A stretch of DNA of 30,809 bases, from contig JAEYOM010000087.1 in NCBI GenBank assembly GCA_023411715.1, positions 1 through 30,809 on the forward strand, read 5' to 3'. How positions within the stretch are numbered: position 1 is the first letter of the stretch; each line of letters starts with the position of its first letter. Shown here one piece after another: positions 1 to 7,922 of the stretch. The position numbers were made by a program, and so were the translations under genes. The notes below the pieces were generated by a model. That model did not search any database and had not been told where the DNA came from. It worked only from the letters and a program-made list of their open reading frames with translations. The stretch is from Bacillota bacterium (GTDB lineage: Bacteria > Bacillota > Clostridia > Acetivibrionales > DTU013).

Positions 1-2496
1 GCACAGCGCATCACGCCGGAAGGTGACCTTGCAATGACGCCCCATCCTGCCGCATTTGGGAACAAACTCGAAAATCCCTTCATAACCACTGACTTTTCGG
101 AAAGCCAGGTCGAGCTGATCACTCCTCCTTTTAAAACTGTTGAGCAGGTGCACGGATTTCTGCTGCAGCTTCAGCAAAATTCCGAGAAAGCGCTGCAAAA
201 TGAACTTCTCTGGCCGCTTAGCATGCCGCCCCGACTGCCTGATGAAAAGGATATTCCGATCTCGGTGTTCGACGGCTCGGCCGAAGGGAGGGAAAATGAG
301 GTATATAGGAAAGGCCTTGCGATCCGATACGGCAAGAAAATGCAGATGATTTCGGGCATACATTTCAATTTTTCGTTCGGGGAAAGGCTGCTGGAGCACC
401 TATATAGGTTGTACGGCAAGGGGACGGACAGAAGGTCTTTCATAGACGACATGTACTTCTCAGCCGCGAGGAATTTTCTAAGGTACCGCTGGCTGGTGAT
501 CTACCTGTTTGGGGCGTCACCGTGCATGGATCCTACGTTTTACTCCGTCATAGACGAAGAACTTGAGATAGTATCGCGCTGCTGCCCCGAATGCTGCAGC
601 CCGGTCGGGGGCATCGAAGAGTATGCAGCCTCGCTTCGCGTCAGCCGTTTCGGGTATTCGGACTCGGTACGGGGCAGGAACAGTGTTTCATATAATGGTC
701 TTAAAGACTACATTACGGGAATACGAAGGCTGATGGCTACTAAAAGCAGGGCGTTCACAAGGCTCGGACTATTCAGGGACGGGGAGCAGCTTCAGCTTAA
801 CGGGAATGTCCTTCAGAAGGAAAGCGAATTTTACTCGCCGATCAGACTTAAACAGAGGACCGGGAGGGGCCAAAGCCAACTGGATGCGCTTGAGCTGAAC
901 GGAGTTGGATATGGGGAAGTCAGGATCATCGATCTCGACCCGTTCGAGAAAACCGGCATAAGCCTTCAGCAAATGCGTTTCCTGCAGCTTTTTATGTTGT
1001 TCTGCCTGCTTGAAAAAAGCGAGCCTATAAGTGCTCCCATCCTTGAAAGGATAAACGGCAACCATCATCTCACGGCGCTTTCCGGTAGTAAGAGCAAGCT
1101 TCAGCTGTATGGATATGAAGGCGGGCGAATTTCGTTGAAAGAGTGGAGCCTGTCGATTTTTGAGAAGCTCATGAAGCTCGCACAGTTGGCCGATGGCGCC
1201 GGAACGGTGGGATGCAGTGAGACCGGCGCAGCTTGCGACTGCGGGGATAAGGCCGGAACCGGTACTGCTTGCGCAGCCGGCACATATGCGGAATGTATCG
1301 GGAAGGAATATGAAAAGGTGCTGGACCCCTCGCTGCTGCCGTCCGCCAGGATCCGTAGTGAAATGGCCATACGTGGGGAAAGCTTTCTCGACTTCGGCAT
1401 CCGGAAGGCTATGGAACACAGATATGGGAAAACAGACGGCCGGAAGGCTATGGAACACAGATATGGGAAAACAGAGGCCGGACGGCAATTTATTGGAGGT
1501 CTTAATATGGAAGATTCTAAATACACAGGGCTGGAGCTTTCTACCCGGATCGTTATCAAGGAGGCCTTAAAAAGGGGTATAGAAGTTGATATTCTCGACT
1601 CCGGCGACAATTTCATCAGGCTGCGAAAAAACGGCAGGACCGAATATATTAAACAGGCTACAAGGACTTCCGCCGACACTTATATATCGCCGCTCATCAT
1701 GGAAAACAAAGAGGTCACGAAGATAGTTCTCCGGGAAAACGGTATAAATGTTCCAGGGGGCGTAACAGTACGGTCGGAAGAGGAGGCGCTGTCCGTATTC
1801 GAGGATTTCAGGCGCAAGGATATCGTTGTGAAGCCCAAATCGACCAATTTCGGAAAGGGAGTCGTGATACTGAAGCAGCCCTACGGTGTGAATGATTACC
1901 TGGGAGCCGTGAAGCAGGCGTTGGGCTGCGATGATTATGTAATGGTCGAGGAATTCATACCGGGCAGGGAATTCAGATTCCTGGTAATAGGTGATGAAGT
2001 GGCGGCGATCCTGTATCGTGTCCCGGCAAATGTCACAGGCGACGGCGTACATACGATCGAAGAGCTTGTGGGCGAAAAAAACAAGGATCCCCTGAGAGGA
2101 AAGGGGTATGTGACTCCACTCGAAAAAATAAGGCTCGGTGAGGTCGAAAGGGAATACCTCGCGTTCCAGGGCAGGGATTTCAGTTACGTGCCCCGGGAAA
2201 ATGAGACCGTCTATCTGAGGGAAAATTCGAATATAAGTACGGGCGGCGACAGCATCGATTATACGGACGAAATACGGGACGAGTACAAACAGATCGCGGT
2301 TAATGCCGCAAAGGCGGTTGGGGCAAGGATATGCGGGGCCGATATCATAATCCGCGATATAGCGGAGAAACCGGACGGAACCAACCACAGTATAATCGAG
2401 CTTAACTTCAATCCAGCGCTGCATATACACGATTTTCCCTACCGCGGCAAAAACAGGCATGTGGAAGAAAAGATACTGGACCTGCTCGGCTTGTGA
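1..2496 (+). CDS. gshF: Bifunctional glutamate-cysteine ligase/glutathione synthetase GshF, 5-prime partial
   Basis: This fused enzyme makes glutathione in two ATP-dependent steps in the cytoplasm: Glu + Cys to gamma-Glu-Cys, then addition of Gly. The frame is open from base 1, and the residues before the first in-window ATG (ITPEGDLAMTPHP) belong to the ligase domain, so the true start lies upstream. The ligase half covers about the first 400 residues (NPFITTDFSESQ, ELITPPF, GIHFNFSF). The ATP-grasp half covers about residues 510-831 (VVKPKSTNFGKG, VEEFIPGREFRFL, ELNFNPALHIHD). Between them lies a Cys- and Gly-rich linker and a perfect 13-residue tandem duplication (see the repeat entry). 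It is followed after 47 bp by the broken cysE, as expected for a thiol-synthesis operon. The identification is firm; the linker is unusual and its role is unknown. Confidence 0.93.
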   Translation, partial: AQRITPEGDLAMTPHPAAFGNKLENPFITTDFSESQVELITPPFKTVEQVHGFLLQLQQNSEKALQNELLWPLSMPPRLPDEKDIPISVFDGSAEGRENEVYRKGLAIRYGKKMQMISGIHFNFSFGERLLEHLYRLYGKGTDRRSFIDDMYFSAARNFLRYRWLVIYLFGASPCMDPTFYSVIDEELEIVSRCCPECCSPVGGIEEYAASLRVSRFGYSDSVRGRNSVSYNGLKDYITGIRRLMATKSRAFTRLGLFRDGEQLQLNGNVLQKESEFYSPIRLKQRTGRGQSQLDALELNGVGYGEVRIIDLDPFEKTGISLQQMRFLQLFMLFCLLEKSEPISAPILERINGNHHLTALSGSKSKLQLYGYEGGRISLKEWSLSIFEKLMKLAQLADGAGTVGCSETGAACDCGDKAGTGTACAAGTYAECIGKEYEKVLDPSLLPSARIRSEMAIRGESFLDFGIRKAMEHRYGKTDGRKAMEHRYGKTEAGRQFIGGLNMEDSKYTGLELSTRIVIKEALKRGIEVDILDSGDNFIRLRKNGRTEYIKQATRTSADTYISPLIMENKEVTKIVLRENGINVPGGVTVRSEEEALSVFEDFRRKDIVVKPKSTNFGKGVVILKQPYGVNDYLGAVKQALGCDDYVMVEEFIPGREFRFLVIGDEVAAILYRVPANVTGDGVHTIEELVGEKNKDPLRGKGYVTPLEKIRLGEVEREYLAFQGRDFSYVPRENETVYLRENSNISTGGDSIDYTDEIRDEYKQIAVNAAKAVGARICGADIIIRDIAEKPDGTNHSIIELNFNPALHIHDFPYRGKNRHVEEKILDLLGL
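1401..1475 (+). repeat. 39-bp tandem duplication inside gshF
   Basis: Two copies of a 36-bp string start at 1401 and 1440, a period of 39 bp or 13 codons, so the reading frame is kept. Each copy encodes RKAMEHRYGKT. The copies are identical over 36 bases, which suggests a recent duplication in the linker between the two catalytic domains. Confidence 0.95.
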
Positions 2497-2543
2497 AGCG
2501 GCCTGGTAATAGCGTAAATGAGTAAGGAAGGGTGTTTTTATAG

Positions 2544-3005
2544 ATGTTGTCGGCGGGCATATTAAAATCGTCCTATTTTTCAAGGGTATCTAAGTCTTTT
2601 CTGGAGATAGGCTACCTGTATTATGATTTTTTATTTGCATACAGGAAGGACCCCGCACTGCGAGGGAAGCTCTTCGCCATACCCGAATTGTTGACTTACG
2701 CGGGGCTTTGGGCAATTACCTTTCACAGGCTGGCGCATTTTATCCGTGCGCTCGGCGTTCCGTTCTTTCCGAGGCTGATCTCGCAGATATCAAGACTGCT
2801 CACGGGAATCGAGATCCATCCCGGCGCAAGTATAGGAAAGGGATTCTTTATAGACCACGGAAGCGGTGTCGTTATCGGCGAAACGGCAGAAATCGGAGAA
2901 AATGTACTGGTATACCACCAGGTAACGCTTGGAAATGCAAATCCCTCTTCCTCCCAAAGGAGTAAGTTTTCTGCCCAACCGAAACCCCTCGGTCATATGG
3001 CTTGA
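2544..3005 (+). pseudogene. cysE: Serine O-acetyltransferase, truncated in mid-domain
   Basis: CysE transfers acetyl from acetyl-CoA to serine, giving O-acetylserine, the substrate of cysteine synthase. The first about 130 codons match the EpsC-like CysE form: a helical N-terminal region (YRKDPALRG), then the start of the left-handed beta-helix with IHPGASIGKGFFIDHGSG and VVIGETAEIGENV. Homology stops after VYHQVTLG near base 2934, where the family continues with GGTGK...HPTI and several more hexapeptide turns. The last about 23 residues are unrelated and run to a chance stop. The normal length is about 220 or more residues, so the protein probably cannot form the acetyl-CoA site. It lies directly after gshF. 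The break coincides with the left edge of the foreign block, so disruption by insertion is the simplest reading. The missing half was not found near 14555. Confidence 0.85.
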
Positions 3006-3018
3006 TAATAAAATATGA

Positions 3019-3056
3019 AGTCCCCAAGTGCCGATAATTACAGCAACTTGAGGACT
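3019..3056 (-). terminator. Imperfect stem-loop downstream of the CotH operon
   Basis: The arms at 3019-3033 and 3041-3056 pair as AGTCCyCAAGT(T)GCyG with a 7-base AT-rich loop. Read on the minus strand it follows the cotH-like stop at 3085 and is followed by a T-rich run (CATATTTTATT). This fits a Rho-independent terminator, though the T tract is interrupted. It could also be part of the left end of the inserted block. Confidence 0.5.
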
Positions 3057-3084
3057 CCTGAACCTATCTTTCGGTGCGTTGGTG

Positions 3085-5214
3085 TTACACTCTTCGTTTT
3101 TTTGCGAACAATATCCCGCCAACCAGAGCTAAGGCGCATACCGACAGCAGAATTATATTTGATACCGATAAAGTAGAGGAAGAAGCCGTTTCTTCTGAAC
3201 GCATCCCCATATTCGGAAATGCTCGTGTAGCATTGTTACCTGTATTATCCTGTACTGTATCGTTCTGTCTGCCGGTACCGGTACTATCAGATGTATTTTC
3301 CGCGCCATTCATCTGAGGAAAATCGCCGCCTTTCGGCATCTGCGGCATATTGCCGTCAGTCGGCATATTTTCCATCTTTTCAGGCGGAGTAAAATTACCT
3401 CCGTCGGGAAAACCTGCCGCACCATCGGGCTGCATCATACTTGCGCCGTTATCCGCAGCGGCTACCGCCGGCGATTGTTCTGTTGATTGCTTCGATTCGT
3501 TGCTTTCGATTGTTCCTGTATTGTTGCTGCCAAATCCGGGGAACTTACTTCCGCGAGCGCGCCCGAAACCCATAGAGTTTGAACCCATGCTTTCCATATC
3601 AATACCGGAAGCATCAACAAAGTTAGCATTGCTCGTCTCAGTCTGCCCTTCGCTTGTGGACGCAATTGTTCCATTAAGCTGGCTGTTTATGCTCTCGGCA
3701 CGGAGCAGGCAGAACTCACGCAAAGCCGAGCTGCCGTTCTGGAACTCCTCATAGGTGCAGAACGCGGTCGGGTCTTTCTCCACATATGGTGAAATCAGCG
3801 CGATAGCATTATCATACATCTCGGCGAATTTGCCGCTTGTGAAATACTCTACATATTCTGCGTAGACCTCGTGGTATTTTTCAAGATACTCTTCGCTATC
3901 GAATATCCACGATATCATCGGCTTGTCGTCAATTGAGCCTGATAGCATCGGGCTGTCTATCGAATAATTTACGAGCGTAGTGGCCTCATCGGTTGTTGTT
4001 CCCGACTCAGTCGATGCTTGCCCGTTGTTCCCGCCGCCGCCCATTCTGCCCATACCGCCGCCCATTCCTCCGCCCATTCCGCCGAACGCAAGGTTGTAGT
4101 CCCACGCAATCATACTAAGCTGTCCGTCATTCTCGGCAAGATAGTAATTGTGTATCATACTGCCCGTATAGCTGTCGGAGTTCAACACAAAGTTGTGTAC
4201 AACGAAGTATCGTATAACCTCATCCACATCCACGACTTCCTCAATGTTCTCACCTTCATTAAGCTGTTTCAGCGATTCAATCAGATGTTTTTTATCCGCC
4301 TTGCTCGTGTTAAATACGGCGTTGTCGAAGATGGCCGAGTAGCTGTCGGGGTTGTCATCGGAATATACGAGAGACGTCACTCCGCCCCCGAAACCCCCGA
4401 AACCGCCGAAACCGCCGAAACCACCTTCCAAGTTAGGCCTTTGTCCGTCCTGCACTTGTGCGGCGCTATGCTGTTCACCAGTGCCTTCTGGCATTTGGGG
4501 CATCTCACCGTTTTCACCGCCGAAATCAGGCCTTTGTCCGCCACCGGGGAATTCTTTATTGCCATCATTGCCTTGCCAGCCTTGGTTCATATCCATTGTG
4601 TCAGGCTTATAGATCTCACCGAAGTCGTTTCCGTATACACGCTGTGCGAAGGATTCTTCCACACCCTCTGCTGCAAGGTACAAGCCCCAGTCCTCGCCGT
4701 TGACCGTCACCCAAATGAAGCTCGATAGCGGAGCGTCTGCGCCCATCACATTCATCATTTGATAAGTGATATAATCTTTCATATAGGTGTTGTCCTGCGC
4801 AATGTTATTCAGGGCGAGCTTATCCAAGCCGTGATAGCTTATGCCGCTCCCGAAATGGTCAAACTCGATTTTCAGGCTGTATCTGTCCGAATCCGAACTT
4901 GCAATCATTGAGAGCGACGAGTTGCCCTTGGGGCGGAGTCCGACACCGCTGACCTTTTCGCCGTCAATCACGACCATGGCTTCAATATACTCCTCAGCCT
5001 GCGCGTTATCGAGCATATTTTCCCAATCGGAATCCTTCATCTGAATGTCAATCGTATGAACCTTATCCGTAGAAAACAGCTTATCGGCATATTCAGGCTG
5101 TTCCTGAGCCACGGTCATGCCCCAGTTCGGACTGTATATGAATGCAGTGGTGAGGGCAAGCATGGCGACAACGACCGCGATGCAGACGACATTCGTAAAT
5201 TTATGCTTTGACAT
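3085..5214 (-). CDS. CotH-type kinase domain protein, membrane-anchored
   Basis: A 709-residue protein of the CotH family; characterised members are atypical Ser/Thr or polyglutamylating kinases of the spore coat or secreted effectors. An N-terminal membrane segment (about 8-28) precedes the CotH core (about 40-520), with LRPKGNSS, YLAAEGVEE, HNFVLNSDSYTG and the probable metal-site motif AWDYNLAFGG near residue 370-378. Low-complexity glycine-rich stretches lie at about 263-278 (GGF repeats) and 376-395 (GGM repeats). A Pro/Gly/Met-rich tail ends in a second membrane segment followed by KKRR, which resembles a surface anchor. It is the last gene of the VTC-DUF4956-FKBP-CotH operon, 6 bp after the FKBP gene. 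CotH, VTC and DUF4956 genes often occur together in bacteria, so it may act on or with a polyanion-linked envelope process. Its substrate is not shown. Confidence 0.82.
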   Translation of the reverse strand: MSKHKFTNVVCIAVVVAMLALTTAFIYSPNWGMTVAQEQPEYADKLFSTDKVHTIDIQMKDSDWENMLDNAQAEEYIEAMVVIDGEKVSGVGLRPKGNSSLSMIASSDSDRYSLKIEFDHFGSGISYHGLDKLALNNIAQDNTYMKDYITYQMMNVMGADAPLSSFIWVTVNGEDWGLYLAAEGVEESFAQRVYGNDFGEIYKPDTMDMNQGWQGNDGNKEFPGGGQRPDFGGENGEMPQMPEGTGEQHSAAQVQDGQRPNLEGGFGGFGGFGGFGGGVTSLVYSDDNPDSYSAIFDNAVFNTSKADKKHLIESLKQLNEGENIEEVVDVDEVIRYFVVHNFVLNSDSYTGSMIHNYYLAENDGQLSMIAWDYNLAFGGMGGGMGGGMGRMGGGGNNGQASTESGTTTDEATTLVNYSIDSPMLSGSIDDKPMISWIFDSEEYLEKYHEVYAEYVEYFTSGKFAEMYDNAIALISPYVEKDPTAFCTYEEFQNGSSALREFCLLRAESINSQLNGTIASTSEGQTETSNANFVDASGIDMESMGSNSMGFGRARGSKFPGFGSNNTGTIESNESKQSTEQSPAVAAADNGASMMQPDGAAGFPDGGNFTPPEKMENMPTDGNMPQMPKGGDFPQMNGAENTSDSTGTGRQNDTVQDNTGNNATRAFPNMGMRSEETASSSTLSVSNIILLSVCALALVGGILFAKKRRV

Positions 5215-5220
5215 AATACA

Positions 5221-6312
5221 TCACTCCAATACAGTATGCTCAACAAGATAATCCATCACCTTTTGCGAGAGAACCGTCTGCTTCAAGTAAGGCTTACCGT
5301 AATTTTCTTCGTACTGTGAATAATCGTCAGTCCCCGTCTGTTCTTTAAAATAGCTTGCGACATCCTCACCGCTGACGGTAATTTCCGCGTCTTCAGCTAT
5401 TGCCTGGATGACAAGACTGTATTTTGCTGACTTCGTATTATTCTCAGAGTTGGATTCAATCAACTCATCCAATGACGAAACGCCGGCATAAGAACTTAAG
5501 ATATCTTCAAGTTCCATGCTGTAACTGTCTGCGAAATCCTGATAATATTTTATCATAGCATTCTTTTGATACTCCGTTAGCTTTTCCGGCACTGATTTGA
5601 CCGTCACGCTTTCGGTCAGATAATCATATATATAGTTTTTAATCGCTTCTTTTTGCAAATTGGCATAAACGCCGTCCTTCATTTCACTGACCGTTTTCCA
5701 GCCGTATTCGGCCGACAGGCTCTCCGCGACAAAAGCGTCGTCAAGCTCCGGATTCACTGTTTTAACAATATAGTTAACGGTTGTGACAAATACGGCGTCC
5801 TTCCCATTCAAATCATCCTGCCCGTAATCTTCAGGGAAAGTGACGTTGATGTCAAAGGTTTCGCCAGGTTTGTGTCCGATAAGCTGGTCAAGGAAATCAT
5901 CAATATAGCTGGTAACACCGATTGTAACCTCTGTTCCGGCGTCTTCCGTACTGCCGCCGTCAAATTCTACTCCGTCAACGCTTCCGACATAATCAATGTT
6001 TACGGTATCTCCGTCCTCAATCGCGCGATCCGTAATCTGCTCGGTTGAAGAATAATCCTGCAAAATTTCATTCAACTGACTTTGAACTTCGTCATCTGAA
6101 ATTTTATAAATATCGCTTGGAATCGCAAAAGAGTTGTAATCATACAGTTCGACATAATCTGCTGCGGTCATTCCTTCCCAAAGACCGTTGTCATCAATGT
6201 CATTACTGTATGAAAATGAAGAGCTGTCCTCGCTTCCGCTGCATCCTGCCAGCGAAGCGAACAGCACAGCAAATATAATAATGATGCAAAAATATGATTT
6301 ATAAGTTTTCAT
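5221..6312 (-). CDS. Lipoprotein with FKBP-type peptidyl-prolyl isomerase domain, trigger-factor-like
   Basis: A 363-residue exported foldase. The signal peptide ends in the lipobox SLAGC, with Cys24 as the predicted lipid-modified residue, so it should sit on the outer face of the membrane. An FKBP domain at about 95-185 is seen in GDTVNIDYVGSVDG, FDGG, LIGHKPGE and VTFPEDYG. The helical C-terminal half (about 190-363) resembles the chaperone arms of trigger factor. It lies between the DUF4956 gene and the cotH-like gene in one minus-strand operon, so it may help fold the secreted CotH-like product or another envelope protein. The start is ATG at 6310-6312, followed closely by a typical basic signal peptide. 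The isomerase domain is clear; the client is inferred. Confidence 0.82.
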   Translation of the reverse strand: MKTYKSYFCIIIIFAVLFASLAGCSGSEDSSSFSYSNDIDDNGLWEGMTAADYVELYDYNSFAIPSDIYKISDDEVQSQLNEILQDYSSTEQITDRAIEDGDTVNIDYVGSVDGVEFDGGSTEDAGTEVTIGVTSYIDDFLDQLIGHKPGETFDINVTFPEDYGQDDLNGKDAVFVTTVNYIVKTVNPELDDAFVAESLSAEYGWKTVSEMKDGVYANLQKEAIKNYIYDYLTESVTVKSVPEKLTEYQKNAMIKYYQDFADSYSMELEDILSSYAGVSSLDELIESNSENNTKSAKYSLVIQAIAEDAEITVSGEDVASYFKEQTGTDDYSQYEENYGKPYLKQTVLSQKVMDYLVEHTVLE

Positions 6313-6341
6313 GGATAGCTCTCCTACATTTATTTTTTCGG

Positions 6342-7013
6342 TTATCCCGTATAATCGCCGTTGTAGCTCACCAGCACAACATCGGAAACGCCCGGCATAA
6401 CCTGAAGCGCGTTTACGAACGATGTGTCATCGGATTTCAGCCGAACCTCATAATGCAGCTCTACCGAGTCGGCAGCGACGGTTTTACTTTTCACAACGCA
6501 TTTCTGAACGTAACCTTTCAAGGATTCGACGGCTTTGTTCTCCGCGTCGGCGTTGTCGCAATGGATAATGACCATATAGGGATTGTCGTGGGATTTCTTG
6601 TTTACAAATACAATCAGAATTACTCCAATAACGACGCTGCCGAACACCGCGAGTGGGATCATTCCCGCCGCGAGCACGATGCCGACCGCTATTGACCAAA
6701 ACAGGAAAGCGATGTCGAGAGGCTCTTTTATCGCGGTACGGAAACGAACGATTGACAAAGCGCCGACCATGCCGAGCGATAGAACCACGTTACTTGTCAC
6801 TGCAAGTATTACGAGTGTTGAAATCATTGTCAGGGCAATCAGCGTCACGCCAAAACTCGCGGAATACATAACGCCTTTGAACGTCTTTTTATAGACGAGG
6901 AAAATGAACACGCCCAGTCCGAAAGCGAGTGAAAGCGCGATAACCATATCGAGGATGGTCACGCTGGTGATGTTCTCCAGAAAGCTGGATTTGAAGATGT
7001 CAGAAAATGTCAT
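6342..7013 (-). CDS. DUF4956 family membrane protein
   Basis: A 223-residue protein with about four hydrophobic segments (LDMVIALSLAFGLGVFIFLVY; ALTMISTLVILAV; IAFLFWSIAVGIVLAAGMI; FGSVVIGVILIVFV). Between them lies the conserved stretch LSLGMVGALSIVRFRTAIKEPLD, typical of DUF4956. A soluble C-terminal domain of about 80 residues follows. The biochemical function of the family is unknown; it commonly neighbours VTC-domain and CotH genes, as here. The gene lies 21 bp downstream of the VTC gene and is surely cotranscribed with it. A channel or membrane partner for the VTC protein is a plausible but unproven role. Confidence 0.82.
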   Translation of the reverse strand: MTFSDIFKSSFLENITSVTILDMVIALSLAFGLGVFIFLVYKKTFKGVMYSASFGVTLIALTMISTLVILAVTSNVVLSLGMVGALSIVRFRTAIKEPLDIAFLFWSIAVGIVLAAGMIPLAVFGSVVIGVILIVFVNKKSHDNPYMVIIHCDNADAENKAVESLKGYVQKCVVKSKTVAADSVELHYEVRLKSDDTSFVNALQVMPGVSDVVLVSYNGDYTG

Positions 7014-7034
7014 AATAATTTCTCCTTTTCGTTA

Positions 7035-7709
7035 TCAGCCGTACACGCGGCACAGCGCATATTTTGAACAGGCGGACGCCCGTCGGGTTCCCAATTGCAG
7101 CACGTCGGTAATGTAGTCGGGGATAAACTGGTCGTATTTCACTTCAAGCAGGACAAGTTCATCGCCCGCTCTAACTGTAGGCAGATTATCGCTCATAAAA
7201 TCCGTTGCGTATAGCCCCGTCCGAATGTCGCGGTCAAAGGTGATTCTGACATTCCCCGCCGGACAGATAAACGGCTCGCGGATATAGTCCACCACGGTTT
7301 TCGGCTTCAACTGTTCGCTCCGCATTTTGGAGTAAAGCTCTCGGACAAGTTCACGCTCGTCGCCGCCCATCCACGAAAGTTGCCCGGACTGGATTTTCGA
7401 TACTTCCTCCTCCGTAAGTCTTGCTGACTGCTTGTAGCACATACCGTGCGCTTTGCGCTTCTTCTCAAGCATAATGTAGTCGGCGGCGCCAAGATAGCGG
7501 CGTATTCGGAATTTCTCACGCCTGTCCACTCCGTCGATTTTCTCCCGCAAAGCCTTGTCGCCCGGTGTGTCGAAGTAGAGGCTCCGTACCTTATATTCAC
7601 CGTTAGTGTCTGCGTGGGCGTCGCGGTTCATGACCCTCCGCAGCCTGTCGCGCAGGATAACGTAATCGCCGTAGTTCAGGCTATGTTTAAGTTCGTGCCT
7701 TGCCCTCAT
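7035..7709 (-). CDS. VTC-domain polyphosphate polymerase-like protein
   Basis: A 224-residue soluble protein with the VTC tunnel-fold signature: HELKHSL at the N-terminus, VRSLYFDTPG, KFRIRRYL, LEKKRK, VVDYIREPF, RITFDRDIRTG, LLEVKYD and a final SKYALCR. In yeast Vtc4 this domain polymerises ATP gamma-phosphate into polyphosphate, with basic residues and a catalytic Lys lining the tunnel. Here the Lys/Arg and acidic positions are present by eye. It is the first gene of the operon and has a GGGAGG ribosome binding site 7 bases from the ATG. Polyphosphate or a related anionic polymer synthesis is the likely role. No SPX domain or membrane segment is fused, so the DUF4956 partner may provide the membrane part. 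Confidence 0.82.
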   Translation of the reverse strand: MRARHELKHSLNYGDYVILRDRLRRVMNRDAHADTNGEYKVRSLYFDTPGDKALREKIDGVDRREKFRIRRYLGAADYIMLEKKRKAHGMCYKQSARLTEEEVSKIQSGQLSWMGGDERELVRELYSKMRSEQLKPKTVVDYIREPFICPAGNVRITFDRDIRTGLYATDFMSDNLPTVRAGDELVLLEVKYDQFIPDYITDVLQLGTRRASACSKYALCRVYG

Positions 7710-7866
7710 ATTGTTTCCTCCCTTAGGTTATATTCAAATTTTACATTCCTTTGACTTATATTTTACTAACATTAATACATGGAATGGGTTTATTGTACCG
7801 GCCAATTGTGTCATGAGTATGGAAAGAAACGAACAAAATCAGTATGTAATTGGGCAAAATGCAAAA

Positions 7867-7898
7867 GTACGCTTCAATTCTAACGAGTTGAGGCGTAC
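7867..7898 (-). terminator. Rho-independent terminator of the two-component operon
   Basis: GTACGCTTCAA (7867-7877) pairs with TTGAGGCGTAC (7888-7898) in 10 of 11 positions with a 10-base loop. On the minus strand it follows the kinase stop at 7923 and runs into TTTTGCATTTTG. It separates the kinase transcript from the VTC operon. The remaining gap up to 7709 holds only AT-rich promoter-like sequence for the VTC operon, with no unambiguous -35/-10 pair. Confidence 0.75.
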
Positions 7899-7922
7899 TA
7901 ATAAGCCAAACTATTGTTTTTA

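Noticed and set aside
1567..2583. Long minus-strand open frame of 338 codons opposite gshF
   Set aside because: It lies entirely antisense to the conserved ATP-grasp domain and has no ribosome binding site or recognisable motif.
3019..3056. Left-end inverted repeat of a DDE-type transposon
   Set aside because: No matching repeat is seen near 14555 and the element carries a serine recombinase, which does not use terminal inverted repeats.
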